The notes under the pieces are model-generated. The model searched no databases. It was not told the DNA's origin and saw nothing but the letters and a program-made list of their open reading frames with translations. A stretch of 39,413 bases of DNA from Candidatus Thorarchaeota archaeon (GTDB lineage Archaea; Asgardarchaeota; Thorarchaeia; Thorarchaeales; Thorarchaeaceae): the NCBI GenBank assembly GCA_004524435.1, contig SDNO01000003.1, positions 1 to 39,413 on the forward strand, written 5' to 3'. Positions 32,862 to 39,413 of this stretch are shown in pieces; the stretch's first letter is position 1; the number at the start of each line of letters is the position of its first letter. A program made the position numbers and the translations under genes.

Positions 32862-33606
32862 TCTTTCCGACTACTTCATCTACAAAATCGAGAATGAGCG
32901 GATATGCCTGATGTCGAGCTGGATGGCACGTCAGAACGTGCTCAGCCCTAGGTACCAGATGCAGTCTCTTAGTTTCAGATCCTATCTTCTGGAAGACAAT
33001 CTCGGCTCCAACCGGATCTACGGTCTTATCGAGTTCTGACTGGAGGATGAGTGCCGGGCAAGTTATGTTGCTCAATTCATGCTTCACTTCTTTGGCCAAT
33101 GTGAGGAGCTCTTGAATCGAAGCTAGAGGATCTCTCTCATATTTGAATCGCATGACGTCGTACATTTCAGGCATCGTCGTCAGGTCGACCTTGCGGTAGG
33201 GCATGAAGTACTTGATAACGGGTACAAGCTTGCCCAAGAAGCCCCCAAACTCTACGGCAGGAGACATTGGAACGATTGCGTCGATTTCCTCCACCCTTGC
33301 GGCCAGCGCTAGTGTAAGTAGACCTCCCATGGATAGGCCCGAAACAAAGGTATTCTCTAAGCCCCAGCTCTGTACGTGTTCGAGTCCTGATTTTGCAGAA
33401 GTATACCAGTCATGGTGACTCGTTTCGGCCAAGTCCTCAGGTTTGGTGCCATGGCCTGCAATGCTGACTGCGAAAGAAGCAATATCATGGCCTTCGAGAA
33501 ACTCTCCAAGCGTTCCAACTTCGTCCACATGTGCACCGAAGCCATGAATGAGAAGAAAAGCAATGCGGGCTCCCTCGGGACGTCTTTCAACACCCAGGGG
33601 AGCCAC
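32845..33606 (-). CDS. alpha/beta hydrolase (carboxylesterase-like)
   Basis: The 253-residue serine hydrolase resembles Est30/monoacylglycerol-lipase-type carboxylesterases. It has the oxyanion motif LLIHGFGAHVDEVGTL, the nucleophile elbow SGLSMGG (Ser about 92), a probable Asp in QSELDKTVDP (about 193-198) and a His in RAEHVLTCH (about 223). It likely cleaves short- or medium-chain esters. The start is GTG 33606, preceded by GGTGGTC at Shine-Dalgarno distance. It follows the large membrane protein gene on the same strand after 28 bases, so the two are probably one transcript. It is only distantly similar to the hydrolase at 2425, which has a GHSLG elbow. Confidence 0.88.
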   Translation of the reverse strand: MAPLGVERRPEGARIAFLLIHGFGAHVDEVGTLGEFLEGHDIASFAVSIAGHGTKPEDLAETSHHDWYTSAKSGLEHVQSWGLENTFVSGLSMGGLLTLALAARVEEIDAIVPMSPAVEFGGFLGKLVPVIKYFMPYRKVDLTTMPEMYDVMRFKYERDPLASIQELLTLAKEVKHELSNITCPALILQSELDKTVDPVGAEIVFQKIGSETKRLHLVPRAEHVLTCHPARHQAYPLILDFVDEVVGKTTPES

Positions 33607-33634
33607 GTTTCCTGACCACCTAGCTGTGAGGAGC

Positions 33635-35614
33635 CTACTCCACCAGATCGGTTGGTTTCGTATACTTGAAACCGCCTGTGAGGAAGCCCAACCTGATGCC
33701 TGCTGATAGCCATGCCAGCTCGAGGCAAATCTCTAGACTCACAATCAGCGTGATGAGTATCGTGATGACATTCGCGACCATCGATGCCGGCGGGAATCCT
33801 GAGAACACAACGAAGGCTAGCAAGGCAACACCGCCGCCAATCACAAGTCCAACAGCTGCGGACACTCTGACGAAGTTACCCTCGAGTTCGTGTCCTTCGA
33901 CTAGTATTCGGCTACCAAGATTAAGGTTCAGTGATAGCACAAGCACGAAGCTGATTGCGTACAGTGCGAAGATGATTGCTGCAGCAGTCAGTGCTTGATG
34001 AGTGACATCAGCATTTCCTGCAATGATCACTAGGAGTAGTCCGAACAGAGTGCTGATTCCTCTGAGGACTCCACCACTTGAGAATTCCTGGCCGTACGAA
34101 TATCCACCGAGTGCAACATTCCTGACCAAGAGTGTTAGGACTACTAGCGACAAGATTGTTGGTGCCTGTGCGGCGATGGATGTTTCCGGGAAGAGTGACA
34201 CATTGAACCAACGATTGGCTGGCCAAATGGCTGCTGGCCCGCTTCCAAAGCCTCCGAGCATAAACAGTATGAAGGTCACTGATGCAACAATCGTCACTAT
34301 CACCGTAAGGAGGGTCTGCGAGAATGCTGTATGCCCCCGCACCTTCGTTTCAACAGCGAGGAGTCCCTGTATGAGAAGAGCAAGCAACCAGGGAACCGTC
34401 ACCATGAAGAGCAAAGAGTGCGGTGAGGTGAGCAAGAATATCGCAGCTACTACCAGTGGCAGCCCAGTTATGACGTCATTGGCACCCATGTAGAGGGCAC
34501 CCATGAGAAAGAGAACACCGGCCGGACAAACAGTTAGGAATATTGTATACCCCGCGCCCAAATCCATGAGAGTGCTGGCCTGTGATGCCGCCCAGACGCC
34601 GAAGATTGCTAGTATAACCATAAAGTACTTCTCGCCGCCAGAAACGATGTCAGAACGCACCGCTGTTTCTTTCAATTCTCTCGAGCCCAACCTAGGCCCT
34701 AACATGATCCATACGATCATCATTGATAGAAGTGCCTGTACGGCCCATGGTGGAGTGTCGAGTACGAGGGTTCCCGCTGATTCATTAACAACACTGGTGC
34801 CCCAAGGGAACCAGACTGCGGTTTCGCCCACAAATCCAGAGGGACCAAAGAAGACGGCAACGCTACCAATGAGTATAGTGAGAAAGCCTGTGAGGCCGAA
34901 GGCAAGCTTGCCAACTTGGCTACTCCGAGCAAATTCTCTGACATGTCGCCCGGGTGCTCGCCAGAACAGAACAACCCCAATCTGTCCGAGCAACAGAAGG
35001 ATAAAAGCTAGGACAATGCCCACACCATAGAATCCGGGGATAACGAAGGAGATTGCTGTTATGGGAAGGAATAGTGCGTTTCCCATGCCGGCAAGAATCC
35101 CGATATATGACTTGGTCGTGTCCATGTAGACATAGCTTGTCAGCTGCCACGAGATCACAAAGATCGGTCCAGCAATGGCAAGACTGGCGACGAAATTCTC
35201 GATTTGAGATTGTGCCTCTATGTTGACGCCAAAGGCGGTTGCATAGGTGTATGCTGCGAATGCAGCTCCAATCACTGCAACATACATCAGATTGGGGATA
35301 CCCGACTCAAGTCTTTTCCCCAATCGCTGTACCCCTCTCGTCTGGATAAGTGCACTCACAGCCAAAAGCGCGATGAACACTGTCGAAAGGGTATATGATA
35401 GAGGGTTACTCAATAGCTGTGCTCCCTGAAACGGCAACTGTAAAGCTGAGCCAACAGGAAGTAAGTCCGTGACCAAGAAGGCTCCCAGCCCTAAGAGCGC
35501 AGCTATTACTCCTATGAACCCACCCAAAGCTGCTCTACTGCTTAGGGACTCCATCTCTTGCCCCTCTGGAGTTTGGGCGAGTGCAGACTTCATACTTGAA
35601 ATCATTTCTGCCAT
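33635..35614 (-). CDS. large polytopic membrane protein, about 16 helices, unknown
   Basis: The 659-residue protein is almost entirely membrane-embedded: I count roughly 16 hydrophobic segments joined by short loops, after a short N-terminal cytosolic stretch (MAEMISSMKSALAQTPEGQE). No Walker, zinc or transporter signature that I know is visible. Gly/Pro-rich helices and a few charged loops (GPRLGSRELKETAVRSDIVSGGEKYFM) would suit a transporter or an integral enzyme of envelope assembly, but this is only a class guess. The downstream gene is a carboxylesterase-like hydrolase in the same transcript. GGTTTTATAGTG about 55-60 bases upstream is a possible promoter, giving a short leader that contains GTGAGGA. 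Confidence 0.8.
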   Translation of the reverse strand: MAEMISSMKSALAQTPEGQEMESLSSRAALGGFIGVIAALLGLGAFLVTDLLPVGSALQLPFQGAQLLSNPLSYTLSTVFIALLAVSALIQTRGVQRLGKRLESGIPNLMYVAVIGAAFAAYTYATAFGVNIEAQSQIENFVASLAIAGPIFVISWQLTSYVYMDTTKSYIGILAGMGNALFLPITAISFVIPGFYGVGIVLAFILLLLGQIGVVLFWRAPGRHVREFARSSQVGKLAFGLTGFLTILIGSVAVFFGPSGFVGETAVWFPWGTSVVNESAGTLVLDTPPWAVQALLSMMIVWIMLGPRLGSRELKETAVRSDIVSGGEKYFMVILAIFGVWAASQASTLMDLGAGYTIFLTVCPAGVLFLMGALYMGANDVITGLPLVVAAIFLLTSPHSLLFMVTVPWLLALLIQGLLAVETKVRGHTAFSQTLLTVIVTIVASVTFILFMLGGFGSGPAAIWPANRWFNVSLFPETSIAAQAPTILSLVVLTLLVRNVALGGYSYGQEFSSGGVLRGISTLFGLLLVIIAGNADVTHQALTAAAIIFALYAISFVLVLSLNLNLGSRILVEGHELEGNFVRVSAAVGLVIGGGVALLAFVVFSGFPPASMVANVITILITLIVSLEICLELAWLSAGIRLGFLTGGFKYTKPTDLVE

Positions 35615-35665
35615 AAGTCAATCCTCACGTGGGATGGTCTCTCAACGAGTTCGCAAGAAATCAGG

Positions 35666-35677
35666 CACTATAAAACC
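35666..35677 (-). promoter_or_regulatory. TATA-like box of the polytopic membrane-protein gene
   Basis: GGTTTTATAGTG on the minus strand is placed so that transcription would start near 35645, about 30 bases before ATG 35614. It lies in the gap after the stop of the split-barrel gene. Confidence 0.4.
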
Positions 35678-35762
35678 GTATCGGAGGACGCGGCACTCTT
35701 GTTGGCCAAGATGAGGAATACGGTCTTTCGATTGGCTTGTCCCGGTCTGCTCAGACTCCAGT

Positions 35763-36593
35763 CTATCGAGAATCTGGCTCAAGGAGGGGTTGATCTATTC
35801 GTAGGCCAGGCCTAGGAAGTGAACAAGCATATACCTTGTCAATGACAATAGCCGCAGTCTTCCTGTCGATTGGCTTGAACTCGCCCTTCACTTGGAATGC
35901 AGCAGGTTCTTGTGTCACCAGGGAAACTGCTACTCGCTGGCCATCTCTGAGGTCGATTCCCCGTTTCCTTTCCTCGCTCCTGTCTACTACAAGGAGATTT
36001 TCTGACGCAGGTAGCATTCCAAACGCAGGAAATGCTCTAGGAAATCCAGATGAGTCCACATATCCAAGAATCTTGACGGCTGCCATCATATTGAATCGGT
36101 CCAGCACGGCAGGTGGCATTCTGCCTTTGCCTGTTGCCCGGTCAGACACCTTCCTCTTCGAGAGCCTTGCTCTGAGGTAAGTCAGCAGAACAGACATTTT
36201 GGAGAGCCCTTGCTTTTCGCCGACCCAGATAGCCTCTGCTAGACCTGCTCCACGAACGTTTGTGTACTGGTTGTACCGAAACAGAGGAGTCATTGCCATG
36301 AACTCATAGACCTCATCTGCCACATGGTATGAATCGAACTTCGCTGTGATGTTCCAGTTGTCAAGATTCATCTTAAGGACCAAAAGTCCAATCTTGTCAT
36401 TCCCCTTCTCCAAGTTCTGCTTTGTCTTGTGACCCATGAAATCACCGTAGACGAGCTGGTTTCCCTGATAGACAGTCCACGTCATCACAAGAGCTGAATT
36501 CGGCTCGTCCTCCTCATTCTTTGTAATCATGAACTTAGGAGTTTCAAATATGCTCAATGTTTCTTTCAGCTCATTACTAAGTATCTCATCCAC
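35763..36593 (-). CDS. double split-barrel FMN-binding-like protein (PNPOx-like), third gene of the glycyl radical operon
   Basis: The 276-residue protein looks like two tandem pyridoxamine-5'-phosphate-oxidase-type split barrels. The first (about 5-105) has SIFETPKFMITKNEEDEPNSALV, GDFMGHKTKQNLEKGNDKIGLLV and WNITAKF, the usual 'KT..NL..n..v.l.v' pattern around the flavin phosphate. The second (about 155-265) has VKILGYVDSSGFPRAFP, LRDGQRVAVSLVTQEPAAFQVKGEF and VYACSLPRPGLRI. Such proteins bind FMN, F420 or heme, so the cofactor is open. The start is GTG 36593, overlapping the activase gene by 8 bases, with GGGAGGA about ten bases upstream. The position suggests an electron-transfer or product-reducing role linked to the glycyl radical enzyme. 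Confidence 0.8.
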   Translation of the reverse strand: MDEILSNELKETLSIFETPKFMITKNEEDEPNSALVMTWTVYQGNQLVYGDFMGHKTKQNLEKGNDKIGLLVLKMNLDNWNITAKFDSYHVADEVYEFMAMTPLFRYNQYTNVRGAGLAEAIWVGEKQGLSKMSVLLTYLRARLSKRKVSDRATGKGRMPPAVLDRFNMMAAVKILGYVDSSGFPRAFPAFGMLPASENLLVVDRSEERKRGIDLRDGQRVAVSLVTQEPAAFQVKGEFKPIDRKTAAIVIDKVYACSLPRPGLRIDQPLLEPDSR

Positions 36594-37569
36594 AGTATGC
36601 AGTCCTCCCTTCCATATTTGTTAGCCTCTCCGATTCGTCACTCTCCGAGGCGGTCATACCCGACCAAGTGACGTTTGCAACACCCATGTTGCGTGCTATT
36701 TCTGCGAGTTCCAACATGGTCTGCTTCCGCATCAAGGGATAGTCCCTGAGAGGATACTCGCGCCCGAAGAGCCTGTACTTGTCCAGACACATCTTATTGA
36801 ATGCTAGAAGATCGTATCTCGAAACATTCGGCATATTCTCCACTATGAATGATGCAACTCTCCGAATGTTCTCGGCCTCATCGGTATGACCCGGGATCAC
36901 CGGTGTACGAATCCAAGCTGGAATTCCCAGCTTGGCAAGAATCTTCGCATTTCGCAGTATTTGCTCAAGCCCGACTCCAGTATACTTCCGATGCTTGTTT
37001 TCGTCCATCAGCTTGAGGTCGAGCAGGACCAAATCAAAGGCGTCTACAGTCTTTGTCCAGACCTGCTCCGTCGCATATCCTGTTGTATCAAGTGCTACGT
37101 GTATTGCCCGTTCTCTCAAACCATTGGCAATTGCAGCAGCAAAATCGTGCTGTAGAAGTGGTTCTCCCCCAGATATCGTAACCCCTCCTCCTGAGGCTTC
37201 AAAGAATGGGGTATCTCTTGCTAGTTCCTCAACAAGCTCGTCCAAATCACGGGTCTCACCCATAATCTCTATTGCTCCAGTCGGGCAGGCTTCCTGACAG
37301 CTACCGCAAAGGTCACAGCGATCATGGTCTATGGCCATTCCTTCTGCAGTCAGAACTAAGACATCGTTTGGACATGCTTGCACACAAGCCCTATCTCCTA
37401 TGCATTTAGTCTCTCTCCAGACAACTCTAGGAGTGGCGCTGATCGTTTCTATATTGTGACACCAGATGCAATGAAGTGGACATCCCTTGAGGAATAGTGT
37501 GGTTCGAATCCCAGGTCCATCCTCTGTGGAGCACCTCTGGATATTCGTAATTTGGCCCGCGATTGTCAT
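36586..37569 (-). CDS. glycyl-radical enzyme activating enzyme (radical SAM)
   Basis: The 327-residue protein installs the glycyl radical on its partner enzyme using S-adenosylmethionine and a [4Fe-4S] cluster. The radical-SAM motif is CPLHCIWC (about 30-37, C-x3-C-x2-C), after STEDGPGIRTTLFLKG. The SAM-binding motif is GGGVTISGGEPLLQ. Like other activases outside the pyruvate formate-lyase group it carries a ferredoxin-like insert. The second motif is complete (CDLCGSCQEACP). The first reads CIGDRACVQACP, with Asp in place of the second Cys, as in the Pyrococcus furiosus ferredoxin. Its ATG overlaps the stop of the glycyl radical enzyme gene by one base (TGATG), so the pair is translationally coupled and surely functional partners. 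Confidence 0.95.
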   Translation of the reverse strand: MTIAGQITNIQRCSTEDGPGIRTTLFLKGCPLHCIWCHNIETISATPRVVWRETKCIGDRACVQACPNDVLVLTAEGMAIDHDRCDLCGSCQEACPTGAIEIMGETRDLDELVEELARDTPFFEASGGGVTISGGEPLLQHDFAAAIANGLRERAIHVALDTTGYATEQVWTKTVDAFDLVLLDLKLMDENKHRKYTGVGLEQILRNAKILAKLGIPAWIRTPVIPGHTDEAENIRRVASFIVENMPNVSRYDLLAFNKMCLDKYRLFGREYPLRDYPLMRKQTMLELAEIARNMGVANVTWSGMTASESDESERLTNMEGRTAYCG

Positions 37570-39413
37570 CAGATACTATGCTCCGTTCTGGCGATGATTT
37601 CTTCCTGCAGCTCTCTGCCGATTTGCGTGAAAAAGGCGTTGTACCCTGTTACGCGGACAAGCAGGTTGGAGTACTTCTCGGGAGTCTTCTGGGCATCTCG
37701 TAGCGTTGCTGAGTCAATGATGTTCACCTGCAGGGCAGTTCCGCCTACTTCGTTATACGCCCGTAGAAGCGCGGCTAGTTTTCGGATGTGTTCGGGTGAA
37801 CGGACCATCGAGGGACTCAACGTTATAGTGTGCGATGCACCATTAGGGACGGTTTCAAGGTTCAGTTTGCCCACTGAGCGGATAGAGGCTGTTGGTCCCT
37901 GGGAGTCCATTCCTTGGACAGCTCCAACTCCCCCTGAGAGGTATTCGCCCCTTCGCCTACCGTCGGGTGTTGCTGCGGTCAAGGGTGCGAGAGGGATGTA
38001 GTAATTCCAGCTGAGATAGCCCGCCCGATACTGCCTTCCTGTGGATGGGTTGCTACGTTTGAAGGCCTCTTTGGCCCAGAAGACCGATAATTCACGAGCG
38101 ATACCATCAACGTAGTCATCATCGTTACCAAACTTGGGTGCCTTCGAACGAAGGAGTTGTCTTATCTCTTCATATCCTTCGAAGTTTGCCTCGATTGCCT
38201 GAAGCAACATATCCATCGTCAGCCTTTGAGTGTCAAAGACCATCCTCTTCACAGCTGCAACTGAATCCGCGAGAGTAGCAATGCCCATCCCCTCCAGAGT
38301 ATTGAAGTTCCAGTCAGTACCTCCTTGATTGACATCTCTGCCCCTCTTAGCACAACCGTCCATTAGAGCACTGAGGTAGGGAGTGGGTTGATACTTGGCA
38401 CGGATTGTGTCTGCCATATTTCCACAGTCTGTTAGGAGGTCGATTAGTCTGACAAGCTGCATCTTCACGGCGTTAAGGAACTCGTCATACGTTTGGAATG
38501 TTATGGGATTGGCTGTTTTCGCGCCGATTCTCTCGCCTGTCTTCATATCTCTACCCTCACTTAGGGCGAGCTCTACAGCTTTGGCCAGATTGATGTTGAC
38601 ATCCACTGTATCCGAACGGTCGTTGCCCTGCATCGTATTCTCAAGACAGCCGACAATGCCGTAGTTCCAGGCCTCTTCCCTCGGCACTCCTTGCCACACC
38701 ATTCCCTCTATGCTATGTTCATCGAAGTTCATGAGAAATGGAGAGCCCTGAGCTCTCGAGAGAATCTCTGCTACTCGATACATGAAATCCTCGGGCGTAT
38801 TCCTGTGCAATCTTACGTTTGGCTTGGGCTCAAGTAGATTGATCTCCTCAATTACTTCAAGAGCCAGCCACGTCAGATCGTTGGTCAGGTCTTCACTGTT
38901 CGGACCACAACCGCTCAGAGTCATCAGCTGGCCGAAACTTGAGTTGATTCCCTGATTGATACCCAGTCGACCTTGGTAGTCATATACGTAGTTGTGCTTA
39001 ATCCAATAGCAGTAGAGCAGCTCTTTGGCCCACTCCCGAGTGAGAGTCCCTTCCTCCATGTCCTTCTTGTAGAAGGGATACAGGTACTGATCCCAACGTC
39101 CGAAGGAGAGACCCGCTCCTGGGTAGGATTCAGCTGCCATGACCAACATGTGTGTGAACCAGAGGGATTGAAGCGCCTCCCAGAAGGTTTCCGGGGGTTC
39201 CCAAGGCATTCTCTCACATATCCGAGCAATCTCCTCCAGTTCTTGTCTTCTGCTGGGGTCCTGCTCCTTGTTGGCCAAGACTGAGGCCTTATTCGAGTAC
39301 CTGTAGGCGAAGTCTCGCGCTGTTTCACAGCTTAGAATGAGAGCATCAATGAACTCCTTATGATCTGTAGACAGGTCCTCGACCTGAAGGTCCTGATACT
39401 CTTGAACTAGTCC
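37569..39413 (-). CDS. glycyl radical enzyme, PFL2/dehydratase-like (5' end outside window)
   Basis: The frame is open from the stop at 37569 to the window edge, 45 codons beyond the ORF-track start (an internal TTG). The visible 614 residues lack roughly the first 150-200 of a ~800-residue family. The glycyl radical loop VRVTGYNAFFTQIG (Gly about 590 of the fragment) and the active-site Cys in IVGCLENT (about 256) are intact. GGTDWNFNTLEGMGIATLADS and LTAATPDGRRRGEYLSGG are general family blocks. The Cys-x-Glu arrangement (GCLE) is typical of the eliminase branch (glycerol/diol dehydratases, choline lyase and relatives). Pyruvate formate-lyase has a Cys-Cys pair there, and benzylsuccinate-type synthases lack the Glu. 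The substrate is unknown. It is followed directly by its activase and a split-barrel flavoprotein. Confidence 0.93.
   Translation of the reverse strand, partial: GLVQEYQDLQVEDLSTDHKEFIDALILSCETARDFAYRYSNKASVLANKEQDPSRRQELEEIARICERMPWEPPETFWEALQSLWFTHMLVMAAESYPGAGLSFGRWDQYLYPFYKKDMEEGTLTREWAKELLYCYWIKHNYVYDYQGRLGINQGINSSFGQLMTLSGCGPNSEDLTNDLTWLALEVIEEINLLEPKPNVRLHRNTPEDFMYRVAEILSRAQGSPFLMNFDEHSIEGMVWQGVPREEAWNYGIVGCLENTMQGNDRSDTVDVNINLAKAVELALSEGRDMKTGERIGAKTANPITFQTYDEFLNAVKMQLVRLIDLLTDCGNMADTIRAKYQPTPYLSALMDGCAKRGRDVNQGGTDWNFNTLEGMGIATLADSVAAVKRMVFDTQRLTMDMLLQAIEANFEGYEEIRQLLRSKAPKFGNDDDYVDGIARELSVFWAKEAFKRSNPSTGRQYRAGYLSWNYYIPLAPLTAATPDGRRRGEYLSGGVGAVQGMDSQGPTASIRSVGKLNLETVPNGASHTITLSPSMVRSPEHIRKLAALLRAYNEVGGTALQVNIIDSATLRDAQKTPEKYSNLLVRVTGYNAFFTQIGRELQEEIIARTEHSI

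Noticed and set aside
33666-33998. Long + strand ORFs (also 34002-34493 and 34503-35030) opposite the polytopic membrane protein.
   Set aside because: These are typical antisense open frames opposite hydrophobic coding sequence; Ser/Thr/Pro-rich translations without domains.

Overview
The window looks like a piece of an archaeal chromosome, about half G+C. It encodes an archaeal TATA-binding protein, a geranylgeranyl-reductase-family flavoprotein of the kind used for isoprenoid lipids, and an archaeal-type asparaginyl-tRNA synthetase. First genes of transcripts often have a TATA-like box 26-31 nt before the start codon (leaderless arrangement), while downstream operon genes carry Shine-Dalgarno (SD) motifs. 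A Ras-like GTPase with a long N-terminal extension and the abundance of Ig-like surface proteins fit an Asgard archaeon, perhaps Thorarchaeota-like; that placement is inference. I see no rRNA, tRNA, CRISPR array, integrase, transposase or phage gene.

Layout. 1-5303: the end of one Ig-like surface protein, a site-2 protease, TBP, an alpha/beta hydrolase and a complete Ig-like surface protein with a C-terminal membrane anchor. 5408-7808: AsnRS and an MscS-type channel. 7856-21957 (minus strand): a 14-kb ABC-transporter operon. It starts with a classical LolD/MacB-type ATPase, followed by two copies of a three-gene cassette (permease A, permease B, ATPase) and a small membrane protein. 22093-25165: a four-helix membrane protein, a small zinc-finger protein, the extended GTPase and an APRT-like phosphoribosyltransferase. 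25326-35614: lipid-related genes (acyl-CoA synthetase, geranylgeranyl reductase, glycerophosphodiesterase, alpha/beta hydrolase) mixed with unknown membrane proteins, a DnaJ-type zinc-finger membrane protein and an unrecognised soluble protein. 35763-39413 (minus strand): an operon of a glycyl radical enzyme (5' end outside the window), its activating enzyme and a double flavin-reductase-like split-barrel protein.

The most unusual feature is in the ABC operon. Both cassette ATPases carry a C-terminal SpoVT/AbrB-type domain (VDAKGR-V-P...), a fold normally used by DNA-binding regulators and antitoxins; the head ATPase lacks it. The two cassettes are clearly paralogous, use the same SD context for the ATPase start, and are separated by a gap holding a TATA-like box and a perfect 12-bp palindrome near the predicted transcription start. 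This suggests, as a hypothesis, an ABC exporter whose own ATPase doubles as a transcription regulator. Second in interest is the glycyl radical operon, whose activase has an Asp in place of a ferredoxin-type cluster cysteine, as in the Pyrococcus furiosus ferredoxin pattern.

No gene-free stretch exceeds 300 bases; the intergenic gaps hold promoters, hairpins and T-rich terminator-like tracts as listed.
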